Shown: in pieces, positions 34,436 through 46,385 of the stretch
Layout: each line of letters begins with the position of its first letter
How positions within the stretch are numbered: position 1 is the stretch's first letter
Assembly (NCBI GenBank): GCA_963924555.1
Contig: OZ004598.1
Location: forward strand, 5,368,858 to 5,432,857
Length of the DNA stretch: 64,000 bases
Direction of reading: 5' to 3'
DNA from: Crambe crambe
Taxonomy: Eukaryota > Porifera > Demospongiae > Poecilosclerida > Crambeidae
Notes under the pieces: generated by a model
The model's input: only the letters and a program-made list of their open reading frames with translations
Databases searched by the model: none
Told to the model about the DNA's origin: nothing
Program-made: the position numbers and the translations under genes

Positions 34436-35890
34436 ATGGAATTGAGCAAAAGCCGTTGTGAGAAGGTTCTTGGACGTTTTAACAAGAAGGAATTACCTGT
34501 GGTTGCAGCCCAGTTAGGTCTGAGAGTCGACATCAAGACTAGCTCAACCAAGAAAGCGATTATCTCCACCCTGGTGGAGAGATGTATCCATGGAAAAGTA
34601 ACCCCTAAAGATCTTCTGAACGTTGAACTTCAGTGTAAGCTACTTCGAATGAGAGTAGAAAACATGATATTCCAATTAATGCGCACTTAACTATGACCTT
34701 TAGACCTTTCCAACTGCCCCACTTCGGTTAGCTGGAAGGTATACAGGGTGGAGTTTGCAAATCTGTTATCTCTACCCTCATCTAATGTGGACCCCAAGGT
34801 CTTCTTCAAGAGATTCCAGCAACTACTTGGAGATTCACAGAGTTATGTGAGCAAAGAAGCTTTCTTCCATACCAATCTTTTAATAATAATCTGTATTGTC
34901 ATATTCCTCAGACAATGGCACAGGCCTTTTACCTCTGCAAGTATTGGCTCTGTATACACATTGATGATAGTTGCCATGCCCCTTACACCTGTTGCATTCT
35001 TCGCTTACCTCCATGTCCATTCCTCTTTCTCTCCGGACTTCGCAAACCACACTTAAAAACTATACTTAGTGCCTTAACCCTGGCTTTGGACAGTATCGGC
35101 TGTGAGGACATGGGTCTCTCAGGAAAGAACCTGGATTCTTTGATAGATATGGCTCTCAATCAGAGTAGTCAGGTGAGACTTTGGTCCATTACCTTAGCCT
35201 CGTACCGCCCTGCGAAAAAAGTGGACCTGGGTATGAGGCTAAATGGTTTCTAAGACTACCCCTTGGGATGGCAGAAAATGGTTGTATTATTGATAAAGGA
35301 CCAAAACCTGGGTCTTATAATCGTTCTGATTTTGGGCTTGAGTACACTTAATGTCACTACAGGGACTGTTGAGTTCATATCGTCTCAACCAAGTGGATCC
35401 CAATCCGCTGCTGGCAGTGGCTTCCAAACGCAGCCACCACCCCTCACGAGCAGGCAAGCACTTGCAAGAGGAAGCAGAGACTAAAAGTGAAGCTAAAAGA
35501 TGCAAAACTGCTGCAGTGGACACCTTTGGCACCAATTCTCTTCCAGTACTGGAAAAGTTCACCTTCAATGTAAGTTCCCTGACATGGCATAGCACTGAAA
35601 TTTGCACCAATTTCAAACATCTGCTACACTAATATCATCAGATAAACTGGCTGGCCAAACTGCACATTAATTGCCAATCACTTGTTTCCTTTCGTTGTTA
35701 GCTCAATGCAGACTTACCAGATGGATCCGATGTCATTTCCTGCCGGATCAAGTTAGCGGGTTCCAATGTGATTGAGGGGACTAAGGCAGCCATAGCTGCC
35801 AACTGCTTCTCCCTCCCTATTCCAAAGGTCATCAAAATGATGCCCAGTTATGCCAGCACTTCAGTCACAGTTGAACCTGGAACTACTTGA
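34436..35890 (+). CDS. CENPN: Centromere protein N homologue
   Basis: Subunit of the constitutive centromere-associated network that, with CENP-L, reads CENP-A nucleosomes (known for vertebrate CENP-N and yeast Chl4). Five exons (34436-34632, 34732-34846, 34912-35172, 35363-35569, 35702-35890) sum to exactly 323 codons; the human protein has 339 residues. The order of conserved blocks fits: an N-terminal helical PYRIN-like region (FNKKELPVVAAQLG), HWKVYRVEFANLL, FFKRFQQLLGD, a middle domain ending LKTILSALTLALDSIGCEDMGLSGKNLDSLI, then a C-terminal block (ISCRIKLAGSNVIEG). The first junction needs the donor GTGTAA at 34633 to keep frame. Identity is by remembered pattern similarity, so moderately sure. 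Confidence 0.68.
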
Positions 35891-35984
35891 CTTGTATAGT
35901 AAAAAGCACTATTATTTTTGATCCCATCCGTTATTCATTATTCTTGTGACTAAGTTTCTAGGTTTGTAGACTGACTGACTGCTG

Positions 35985-37162
35985 TCAGCTTGCTTTAGTA
36001 AGTTCTGCACGCTTGGCACTCAGAAGGTCGTCAATGGTGGCAATGTTCTTGTCTGTCATTTGTTGCAACTGCAAAATAGTTAAGCAATACTCACTCCATA
36101 TACCCATTGCATATCGAACATGAGAAAAAACCGACCAGTTTCTTCAGCCTGTGTACTGTGTCTTCTGATATCAACTCTTCTTTCTTCAATTCTGCCATCC
36201 CTCTATCCCGAGCCTTCCTCACACCCACTTTAGCTCTCTCTGCATGCGTCTTGGCAAGTTTTGCCAAACTTTCTCTCAATTCTCCTGTTATCCTGCAAGA
36301 ATACAACATTTTGTGGTTTGGAATGGGAACCCGAATCTAGTAAAGACATTCCAATACTTTGGAATGGGGATCTTTATGATGTTCTTATCTATGAATGGAT
36401 TGAGATTGAGTTTAGTTTCTCTGATGGCTCCCACGACTGCATTCATTGACTGCATGTACGTAATATGGCATCAAGAGTAGTTATTGTTCTGATGTACTCA
36501 CCTTAGGGTAGGCTGCCATATTGACTATAATGGTCTGGGGGTTAGGCATGCCCAGTTGTGCAATACTTCGTAGAGGATAAGGCTCTCCCTCAATCACCAC
36601 ATTAACTGTATCCAGGGAAGCTGTATAAGGATGGACAGATTCATCAAGTCACTTGAGTAAGTGCTCTTCTTATTAAGGAGAGGTTTCAAGTAGCTTTGAT
36701 CAGGTTAGAATACAAAATACTCTGTATATCGACAAGATGAAAATGCATACAAGAAGCTTTTCCAATACCTGGAGTGATTCTGGTGACAACAGCTGTATTG
36801 TATTCGTGTTTGAGAGCATTGATAGCTGCTGTCATTCCCTTGTTCACTCGTTCTAAGTCGATCACATCACTCTCTCCTTCGACTAGTTCCACAGTTGGTT
36901 GTGACTTCTTAGCTGCACAATGGAGAGGTATTGGGACGAGTGTGCATAGATATCCAATTGCTTAATCACACATACTCTTTTTGGAATATGTTCTCATCTG
37001 ATGGTTGCATAGTGGTACAAGCCTAGACCTGGAGAGTGAGGTTTGCCTCGACCTCTCATGATTAGGTAATCTACAATAGCATTGCAAGCTGAGCAGGAAC
37101 CGTTGCCTAGTGAAAAAACGAGATGAAAGAAGCCCATACAAGGTAATGGAGGAAAAATTCAT
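35985..37162 (-). CDS. MRRF: Mitochondrial ribosome recycling factor
   Basis: Splits the terminated mitochondrial ribosome together with EF-G2. Six exons (37162-36976, 36912-36769, 36620-36502, 36449-36358, 36292-36136, 36068-35985) sum to exactly 261 codons; human MRRF has 262 residues. The fourth exon, too short to stand out alone, carries AIRETKLNLNP..IIKIPIPK, the family's conserved hinge region, and restores the phase. Other family signatures are LGMPNPQTIIVNMAAYPK, ITGELRESLAKLAKTHAERAKVG and VRKARDRGM. The N-terminus is basic and rich in Ser, Phe and Arg, as expected for a mitochondrial targeting signal. The gene is tail to tail with CENPN (94 bp) and head to head with PEDS1 (46 bp). 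Confidence 0.93.
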
Positions 37163-37208
37163 GACTGCATATCCCTAGCCCTCAGCCTAGCTTTGCAGCT
37201 TACAACAC
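37163..37208. promoter_or_regulatory. Very short bidirectional promoter MRRF / PEDS1
   Basis: Only 46 bp separate the two divergent start codons, so both 5' UTRs must be tiny or overlap, or one start lies further in (PEDS1 has a second in-frame ATG at 37284). It contains a CACGTG E-box at about 37206-37211. Confidence 0.45.
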
Positions 37209-39268
37209 GTGACTCCCGAATCACCTTATAATCCAGTTCCAATACAGGACTGCGCCCAGACGACCTTTCGAGAGAGCAGCCATATGGAAGGGAGTCTTAG
37301 CAAGGCCCAGGAATATGACAGGCTTCACAAGAATGGCCCCAAGTTCGGGAGACACAGTGCCGGAGCGCAGGAGCTGGCTAGTGGCTACACCACCAGTGAG
37401 TTTGTTTTGATGTTGCGGGCAGAATTATGGGAGGGGCGATGGTAGTATGTCACCTGTGCAGCTTTGTCTAGAGTAACTCACCCTTCTTTTACAAGACCCC
37501 AGTTAAAAAGTCACCTGGTTAATGGAGGCATGTAGTTACTTACATCATGTTATTTTATGAGCATTGGAGTAAACAACCAGGAATGTAGTAGGAATGTACT
37601 ACAAGGCTGCAGCTTATTGTCTGTGTTAGAAGGTCTGGGCAGACACGCCTGCTTGTGCATAAGTACTTTGTTATTTAGTACCCCTGGCCTTGTTATGCAT
37701 TAAGAGGAATGGATCAAGCACTTGATATAATTAATCACCTGATTTCTAGCTAATCTTCTCCTCTCTTCAGGCAAACGCTGTCTCGAAGTATTCAGTATAT
37801 GTGCCACTGCCGTTGGAAATGGTTACATCCTTTACAACTTGATCTGGTACTTCCAACCTTGGCATTGCATGTGGATTGGTCTCAGCACATGTAAGTATCC
37901 TTAATGAAGTTATTCTTGGTAATAAAAACAATACTGAAGCCTTCATAATTATTTCAAAAGCTCCCCTTCATACTGATTTATGTATTATGCAATTGCCTGG
38001 GGCTATGTGGAAATTGTATTGTGGCTCGGGAATCAGCAAAAACAGCGAAACCCCCCAAATCCCTATATTTCAGAAGTTTAAAAATTATAAAGTGCAATGT
38101 CTGGTTGACTTCTAGTTTTCTGTTGTACTTTGAGAGTGTGTTGTTGGTGGTGACTGGCTAGCTCTTCTCACTGGTAGTTTCACTATCGGACAAACTTCCC
38201 TCTTCTCCCAAATAGCTTCACTTGCTAGCTAAAAATCCTATTCCAACCTCATAGGCATACATACTTGGTTATCTGATGAAATTAGGTAAGGGGTTTCTTT
38301 ACGATATCAAAATAATAAGATTAAGAGATTAAGTCGCATCAATTGAAAGTGACTTATACATTTCTGGCTCCAAGCCATTTAAGTAACAACCTATACATTT
38401 CCAAAGTCTGTGTACACATTTAATGAGTTTTAATGAAGCATATGCTTTTATAATGTAAAGGGTCCAATTCCTTAAAAGGAATAATGAATGGAGCTGCCAA
38501 GGTTTGTTCTGCCTGATTTACCCCTCCTACGCTTTCTTCCCTTCCTCCTGCACAGTTCTGGGTATGTTGCTGGCCGACTTCTTTTCGGGTTTGGTTCACT
38601 GGGGCGCGGACACGTGGGGATCTGTCGATCTCCCACTGGTTGGCAAGGTCAGTGGCTGAGAATTTCCCACTTTCACTCACTTCTAGACTCTAAATTAGTC
38701 TCATATATGTATCATTCTCACTTTCTTATTCTCTCCTTCCCCATACCAGATACTGTATATAGATATACCACCTCTTTCACTTTTCCCTCATTAGGCCTTT
38801 ATTCGCCCTTTCCGAGAACACCACATTGACCCTCTAGCGATCACCAGGCATGACTTTATCGAGGCCAATGGAGACAACTGTCTTGTCACTCTCATCCCCA
38901 CCATTTTCATCTCCTACATCATCCACCATCAGACTGAAGCACAAGTGCGTACCTGGTACCATTTCTATACCTTCTTGTTAGTCCTGGGGCTGTTAATCCA
39001 GTCGACCAATCAGATCCACAAGTGGTCTCACACATACAATGGACTGCCTCGGGTGGTGGTGTGGTTACAAGATCACCACATCATTCTCCCCCGTAAACAT
39101 CATCGTATCCATCACGTTGCCCCCCATGAAACTTACTTCTGCATCACCACTGGCTGGTGCAATTACCCCCTGGAACTCATCGGCTTCTGGACCACTGTGG
39201 AACGTCTAATAGAGAAAGTGACAGGTGTCAAACCACGGACTGACGACCTGATGTGGGCCAATAAATGA
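37209..39268 (+). CDS. PEDS1: Plasmanylethanolamine desaturase (TMEM189/Kua)
   Basis: Introduces the vinyl-ether double bond of plasmalogens in the ER membrane. Four exons (37209-37395, 37771-37890, 38556-38647, 38795-39268) sum to exactly 291 codons. Family-specific His motifs are present in order: [46 protein letters not shown] and [11 protein letters not shown]. They supply the di-metal ligands of this family. Hydrophobic segments fall around the second exon and around the [11 protein letters not shown] stretch. I chose the first ATG; the alternative at 37284 would shorten the N-terminus by 25 residues. The chimeric joining to a ubiquitin-conjugating variant known in human TMEM189-UBE2V1 has no counterpart here. 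Confidence 0.96.
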
Positions 39269-39477
39269 GCCAATTATTGCGATTTCACTACAGACCCATT
39301 ATAAATGATATTATTGCATGCAAGTGGTTATTGAGTTGACAATGATTATAATAGCCATCTATTCCAGCACTAGCTACATTATATCGCCTTGTGCAGAATC
39401 ACCAAAACTGCACCTGTGTGATTTTATCAAAAGAATATTTTTATTGTGGAAGTCATTTTTAAAATATATTTGGTATG

Positions 39478-39508
<31 letters not shown>

Positions 39509-41142
39509 TATTATCATGGGAGGTGGGACATCATAAGCAGGTGCATGCATAATGCAGCTGCTAACAATCAGTGCAGAAGAACTCTGGTTGATTTAGTGGC
39601 CTCTGAACTAGACCTTTCTCTGGATTGAGGTCAAATAGGAGGGAGAGATGATGAAGTGGGAACCAAATGATTGGAGAGCTCTTGATTCATTTAGTGACCT
39701 CAGAGCTTCATGCAGCTGCAGCTTGAGGTCAAAAACAAAGGAGACATAAAGTAGAGACTGAACTACCTGGGGGCACTCTTGCCCTCAAACCAAGCCATAA
39801 TCTTCCAACTCTATAGCACTTATATGGCCAAACAGCATAAAGTGGGGAGCACTTTGCAGCATGACTACCCTCAAACCAAGCAATAACTTTCCAGATATTC
39901 AGACCATTTGTATGGCCACAAACCACTGAGCTTGTTCTGCTAGTGAGCTCTGCAGAAATCTATTGTTTATTTCCAACACCCTCAGAGAAAGTGGTCAATT
40001 TTGCTTACTGTTTGTGCTTGTTACATCTTGTCTTTGGGAATAGGACCAGGTCACCATTCACTGAGCCACAAATTAGTGGACTCCAAGTCTCTCCTGACTG
40101 GCTCTCTGCAGCTGCTGAGTTGACTGGCCAAGTAACAGATAAGGACATGTGTTCCTGTCCAACGTATAATCATTGGTTACATACTGTTCGCTACATGCCT
40201 TCATCCTCAGACCCAGAGCCAGCAAGCTATTCCGGCCGGTGCTTGTGTGAATGTTTGTGATAAAGTTGGTGTCCGGCATGGAAAAACTCAACATATGGCA
40301 TACAATGTATGTGACGACATCTTTGGACTGAGTTTCAATGTGCAGTTTGTACCATTCAAACACATCCCCTGGGAGATTCTTAACCACTTCTCACCTGTAG
40401 AACTGTAATTCCCAATCACCATCCTCATGCAAAAATAAGACATGTAATTCCCAGTGGCTCACACACATACAATACTTCATTACTTATTAATCATAAACAT
40501 TCATTTTCAATCCATTTCACTGGTGGTTAATTTGAATTTTTTTTTTTCCATGGATATGAATTATGTTACATAGTGAAACCAAAGTTATCTCTTAATTATT
40601 ACCTGATAATGCTATTCTGAAGAAGTACTGAAAAGCATTGAGGTATATCGAACTAATGCATAAATTTCAATATTTGGAGCACAAAATGATTCATAAATCT
40701 GTCTGGAAAGTGATTGTTGGAGTGAAAAGAGAAAAAAATAATTTGAAAAATAACATCTATAATATTATTGGATACACTGATTATAATAAATTTAAATTAA
40801 ACGAAAAAGTCTAATAATGTGAAAGCAGTTTAACTGCTGGTATCAGAGAAAGTTATCAATAAAACTACATCAAAAATAGAAACAAAGTGAAGAAGAGAAT
40901 AAAAACAATGGAAAAGAACAGGAAGACCTAACATAGGAAATTAGAATAGGACAAAAATAAAATAAAGTGAGAGTTAATAATAAAATTGAGCTGTGATAGT
41001 CAATCTCTGTATAATAGTATATGCAAATTGAGGTGGTAAAGTTATGACTTCTTGTGGCAAGAGCTTGCTCGAGGATTCTTTAAAAAGTTGTCAGTGGAGG
41101 AGATGGATTTATGTTTGTGAGGGGATCAAGAAGTTTCTTAAA
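39269..41142. other. Gene-poor AT-rich stretch with a degenerate duplicated segment
   Basis: No convincing gene. It contains an (ATT)n run at 39478-39520 and a degenerate tandem duplication at about 39745-39930 (CCCTCAAACCAAGC...TATGGCCA). At 40070-40410 open frames exist on both strands; neither matches a family I know, so this may be a remnant of an insertion. From 40500 to 41040 the sequence is very AT-rich and empty. Confidence 0.55.
39478..39520. repeat. (ATT)n microsatellite
   Basis: ATT/ATC trinucleotides downstream of the PEDS1 stop codon. Confidence 0.9.
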
Positions 41143-42312
41143 TCATACCTGTGTCGGATGCCACAAAGGGGCAGGGCTGGAGGGGAGGGTCTGTGGAGTG
41201 ATGGAGGAGAGGCTATTGGAAGTTCCTGAAGTGAAGGACTTGTTTGCGGTGTCGGGAGCAATGCCTGATCCCATACTGGTGGCTATGGACGGATACGAGA
41301 GGCTGGAAAACATGGCAGTAGAGACAGGTGGAGGGTATGGAGTAATGAGAGGAATGCATCCTGATCCACCCGTGATGCTGGTATTGCTGGAGGTGCGAGG
41401 AGTTAGATCCTGTGTGGTGGCTCTTTGTTGATATGGCATGAAAGATGAATAAGCCTGGCCACCGTAAGTCGTTGCATCACTAGTTCCTCTGCTCACCAGT
41501 GGAGTATGGAGCGTGCTCATCGTATTGTTGTTGCTGTGATTACCGTTGATGGTTGGCAAGGAGGAGTATGCGGCAGCAGCAGAAGGCATTGCTGTAGCTG
41601 AGAACATGCTCCCGTTATTGCTCAAATGATCTCCAACAGCCCATCCATTCATCATTGACGATCGCATGCCGAAGGAGGAGTAGTCTGTCGTCATTCCTAC
41701 ATGTCCCATGGAGTAAGGGTAAGGATTTCTGCCATAGTTAGGGTAGTAGGAGCCATATGGAGGATTGATAGAGACGCGTTTTACAGGCCTCCTTCTGCGT
41801 CTTCGGTAATTGCCTTCCTCGAATAAAACTTCGTGATTGGGGTCGAGAACCCAATAATGACTCTTCCCGTTCTTGCCTCCTTTTGCAGGGAGTTTCATGA
41901 AACACTCGTGCAGAGAGAGATTGTGCCTGATGGAGTTTCTCCATCCTTGGTTCTCTCTGTTTCTGTAGTAAGGAAAGTTCTTAGTGATGAAATCGTAAAT
42001 TCCGTTCAGCGTCAGTCTCTTCTCCTGCGACGTTTGTATGGCCATGGAGATGAGTGCGACGTAGCTGTAAGGGGGCTTCACATGTTGCATTTTCTCTTCT
42101 CCGTCGTCCGAATACGTCTTGTTGAGCGTGATAGCTCTAGCGGGGACGGTTGCAACTGGCTCGGGGGTGCTCTTTGCATTTTTGCTCATTGCTAACGTCT
42201 TCTCCAGCGCAATCCGAATCTCCTTCTCACAGTTGTTGTTGTTGGAATTTTGGAAGCTGTTCTCAGCTGAACTTGCAGACTGGCTGTCCTCTGCAGTGGC
42301 GACTACTGGCAT
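41143..42312 (-). CDS. Forkhead box transcription factor, intronless
   Basis: A single 389-codon frame. A complete forkhead DNA-binding domain lies at about residues 77-175: [15 protein letters not shown], then the recognition helix [15 protein letters not shown], wing 1 [15 protein letters not shown] and a basic run [13 protein letters not shown] that also serves as a nuclear signal. The N-terminus is acidic and polar; the long C-terminus is rich in Ser, Thr, Tyr, Asn and Gly, as in activation regions. Wing-2 sequence ([11 protein letters not shown]) recalls FoxL2, FoxL1 or FoxF, but I cannot assign the class by eye. It has no close neighbour: about 1.9 kb of non-coding DNA lies on each side, in contrast to the packed genes around it. 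Confidence 0.95.
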   Translation of the reverse strand: MPVVATAEDSQSASSAENSFQNSNNNNCEKEIRIALEKTLAMSKNAKSTPEPVATVPARAITLNKTYSDDGEEKMQHVKPPYSYVALISMAIQTSQEKRLTLNGIYDFITKNFPYYRNRENQGWRNSIRHNLSLHECFMKLPAKGGKNGKSHYWVLDPNHEVLFEEGNYRRRRRRPVKRVSINPPYGSYYPNYGRNPYPYSMGHVGMTTDYSSFGMRSSMMNGWAVGDHLSNNGSMFSATAMPSAAAAYSSLPTINGNHSNNNTMSTLHTPLVSRGTSDATTYGGQAYSSFMPYQQRATTQDLTPRTSSNTSITGGSGCIPLITPYPPPVSTAMFSSLSYPSIATSMGSGIAPDTANKSFTSGTSNSLSSITPQTLPSSPAPLWHPTQV

Positions 42313-44202
42313 AGCCCTCGTACCTCTGTGTACTATTTACTATCAAATAAAGCCAGTAAAGAAATTCAGCCAATGGAAAAAATGCAACACAACCAAGGTC
42401 TGTTGTACAAAACTTTGGACGTTTTTTTATACACAGCGCAAAATGCCAGTTCCTGATCTGCGCATTGCGAACTGCGCATCGTCATCAATTAAGTGAAAGT
42501 TATACGATAGCAAACAGAAACACTAAGCGGTGAGGTGCTAGATCATGAGCAGATACTATACACTGAAACCCTGAAACAAGAGCATCCCTGCAACTCAGCA
42601 GGATTACGGGGAGCGGGAGATAATGCAGTCGGCTGCAATCAGATCCAACAAAACTTGATGTGTGCCCACAGTACATTCTATTGCTTTCATTTCTGAGGAT
42701 AGAGCTAAAAACAAGTTTTATCTGAAACTGATAAGCCATAAACTACAGTAGTACAGTGCATTTTATAAGTATGGTGAGCAACGAAACACAGGCATTGATG
42801 CACGACAGTAAACATCATTAATCTTTCTACCAAAGTTGCATATCTGTAGTCCACACTCCATATTAGAGCTCAAGTGAGTCACAATTTTATTGTTTCTTTA
42901 CTTATTGTTAATCAATAAACCAAATCAAATATTTTAGTATACTTACCATTTGTTTATACACTTGGAAAGAAGTTAATGTTCACGAAGATAATTTTTTGCA
43001 TAACAATTTGAATGAGAAACTAACTATGAATGAATCATCAGTTATCCAACCAACTCTTAACAACAAATAAATTGAGAATGGATGCACAAATCAATATATA
43101 TACCATAGAAATTTGAATGAGTATGGAATAATCATAGCAAGTAAGGAATGGAATGGAGTCACAGCTATACTCTTGTGTTGTTTTTTTAGTTGTTTTTTTT
43201 TACGAGTGAGTGAGTGAGTTGACTGACAGGATAGTGGGTGGTTCAATCTTGTGGAGATATCATATACGTACAGACCACTGGTTTTGCTGACTCTGCAGAT
43301 GGAGTTTTATGATAGTGAGTAAGAAGGCACAAACAGAACATAACATAACATGACGTGACCTTTTCCTGGAGGGATATTGACTGACGATGATAAACAATAA
43401 TTACTTGACTATAGAATAGCAAGGATATATACTCCAACCACAGTATGGAGTGTAATAAGAGAATGAACCCTGACCTCTATTAAGACTATATACCTAAATT
43501 GCTCTTGTGGGGCAGTGGGAATTGAGGTAAGATATAGTACCACTCTCTTATTAAAATCAGAATGTCAACAAAGAGGCCAGTGTACCAAGAGCACCACTTT
43601 TTGATTTGGGAGAGAAAATGATTAATAATAAGGAAAAAAGATACAGCTTGGGACAACGGAGAGTTTGTAAAAAGAGTCAAGGATGTGGAAAACATTGTTC
43701 TATTGAGTAATAGGCTAGGGGATCCAACCACCCATCAATGCTCGACGCACTTTCAGTAGAGATGAAGAATCAAGATAAAGTTTAGAAAACAATCACCAAA
43801 AATATCATAATAGGAAAGACTTTGGCTGACCCAGTTGTGAATATCAAGGTCCGCTATGCAAACTGAGAACGCTCAATGATAACAGAAATGATGAAGGTTT
43901 ATGGGGTTGTGGTTCCTTCCAAGTGACTGGTGTTTCTAGTATCACACTTTAAGGCCGGATAATTTGAGATTGAAACAGCAAAAAGTGAGAGCAGGTGACC
44001 CGGCAAAGAATAGCACATTCTCTTTTACAAGCATTCCGTCCCATTAGTGAAAAAATAACGTGGCCTCTTCCCTCAGTTTCACTGCTATGCCCAACTGCTG
44101 GAACACTCAAGAAAAAAATGAACATTTTTCTCTCCTTGATAAGTCTTTTATTTTAAGAACAGCCAAAATAAACTCAGATATGATATTTTGTGCCACATAA
44201 AC
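42313..44202. other. Non-coding AT-rich stretch upstream of the forkhead gene
   Basis: No supported gene. The first 170 bp hold the likely forkhead promoter, with two GCGCAT words near 42457-42480. The remainder shows only short spurious frames and T-rich runs. It could hold regulatory elements for the forkhead gene and the 3' UTR of the RRM gene, for which a minus-strand AATAAA lies near 44150. Confidence 0.5.
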
Positions 44203-46385
44203 TCACTCACTTTCAAAAGAGTTGCCATGAAAACAAGAGATTACCCATTCACAGGAGCTTTTCTTTTTCATCCTATTGAAACAAAAGGAGGTAACAGGTG
44301 TAATCTCTTTGTATGTCCAGTTGGAATTTTCTTTCTCACCATTTTTGTATACTTGTAAACCAAACACATAAACACAAACTGCCTAGTTCTCATCACTATT
44401 CCCACAGTTTCATTAGGCAAGGGACTAAAAATACCCCATGGAATGGACACTTAATGGCTTCTTCAACTTACCCCAAAGAGCCAGACTGACCACACACTTG
44501 AGAGAGCCCACAATCAAAACCAGTGAAGTATGCGTTGCACTATGCCCACACCGTTTTCCCTCCACCTCCTTAACAATATTCACACACCCACTTCCGCACT
44601 TAAACCAAGAGCTTCAATAATAACACCTGCACTGTGCTAAGCACCAGACACTGGCTAAAAACAGCCACCCTTATCACAAGAGCCTGGCATTCTGTATACA
44701 CAGTCATGCCCACTATAATTAAAGGGGCATAGTCATTACCTTCACCATGCACATTCACTTGCCATAACCTGATTCCCACACCCCCTACTGTACTCTCCCT
44801 CACTACTGAGTCTGAGATGCTAGTTAAATGCTGACCTAACCTGATATATGCCACACTTGAGAGAGATGGAGAAGATGCTCCCTCAATTTCCTCGGTCTTG
44901 TGTACAACTTTACAGTGAGAGACCACACCAAACGTCTCCACGCACTGCACCAACTCCTAGTGGGATAAAAACTCACCACATAACACACTTGACCAAACGA
45001 CCATAATCTGATCATTAAACAGACTTACTTTAGCAGTGATGGAGTCAGGGAGGTTGGAGAAGCAGAGAGTGTTACCGTCCATTGACCAGTCCTTCAGATG
45101 ATAGGAAATTTAAGATAATTGGGAGGAAAAAGATAATTGGGAGGGAAAGTGAAGTGAAACAAAAGTGGCCTCAAGTCATTACCACCAGTAACACTTTCAC
45201 AATACAATAAATGTCATAATGTCTCGTAATTAATTCAAGGGAGTTCCCCTCCCCCCTCCCCCTCAGGGACTAACAATCTACTTTATTCTTTTTGAAACCT
45301 CCTTAATAATGGACACACATGGGACCCAGCCTTTTGTCCTTTGCGAAAGGTTTTCCTCTTTCGGAAGTTATTTTGTATGGAGTGTATAGTCCTTCATTGA
45401 AACGTTCATCCTCTTTTGGAGTGTTTTACTGTGTTATTAACCATTGAGATACACATAGAGGTACACAAGAGTATGGGAGGTAAAATAAGTGGCAAGTTGG
45501 GACCACACAGGACTAGGGGGGATCGATATGCATGCGTGGATGCTTCCACACACATAGGAACTATGATCCGATGAAAAGACTGAAGCATATGTCCACTACT
45601 AGTAGCCCTACGCACATCATCAATTCACAAGCTCATATATAACAAGGACTAGGTATGCTCTGAAGTCCATTGCACAACCATTATTTCCAGTCAGGGGTGA
45701 AATACGAGACTGCAGTGGACCAGTCAAGCAGGACACACTGCTCAGGTCACCTGCCCTCCTCCCCCCCACGTTACTTGACCACATCACAGGATCTGCTCAA
45801 CCCCTAACTAAATAAACATCAAAGGAATTTCAACTCTCTCCATTAAACCTAGTGACACTATTTCTCTAATGAGCAAGATCTTGTTAATTCCCTGCATACC
45901 AAATCCTCCCCTTCACACTGAGTGGCCGCTGATATCGATTTGAGTTCATTAATAACCCTTTCCTCACTCCAAGAGACGTCATCAGGTCGATCGTCACCTT
46001 CACTTTCAATGTTGCTCTTGGTGTCAAGTTTCACAAAAGTAGGTTCAGTAGGACTTGACTTGATATCGGGTTCCGGTATGGAACTGGGTGAAGAATCAGA
46101 TGTAGGTGCTGGAATGGAACAGATATTGTCGTTTGAAGAAGTGGTATCAGTACCCGATGAAGAGTCTTCATAATCATCATTTAGAACTGAAGGAGACGTA
46201 GAATCATTTGACGCTACAGGGTCCTCCTGGTACACGCCCTCTGACGAAGGGCCCTGGTACATGCCCTGGAGTCGCTCACTTGGAGAAGGAAGGTTTGAAG
46301 GACAGGAGGCCTTCATTTTTGCCCTTCCTCTTCCTCCTACAGTTCCTCCCTGAGGAGTGGGAGGTTGAAGTTGTGGAGTCCTTAG
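44203..46385 (-). CDS. Small RRM-type RNA-binding protein (5' end uncertain)
   Basis: Four exons (46385-45900, 45091-45029, 44956-44841, 44272-44203) join in frame to 245 codons. The first part is Ser/Pro/Asp/Glu-rich and disordered. The last three exons make an RRM: beta-1 NTLCFSNLP, helix AKELVQCVETFG, beta-2 VSHCKVVHK, an acidic insert, then VAYIRMKKKSSCEW and VISCFHGNSF. Aromatic RNP1 residues are weak (VAYIR), so RNA contact may be atypical. The start is undecided: ATG at 46316 gives 221 residues; otherwise an upstream exon feeds the acceptor at 46385, for instance an ATG-AAG mini-exon near 47405. I do not recognise the family. AATAAA on this strand near 44150 follows the stop. Confidence 0.6.

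Noticed and set aside
38160-38480. Possible extra exon in the third intron of PEDS1
   Set aside because: The four-exon model already gives an exact 291-codon product with all His motifs, and this stretch has no matching frame.
41044-41431. Plus-strand frames opposite the forkhead gene, and 41833-42195
   Set aside because: They are shadows of the strongly coding minus-strand frame; they show no domain and no splice logic.
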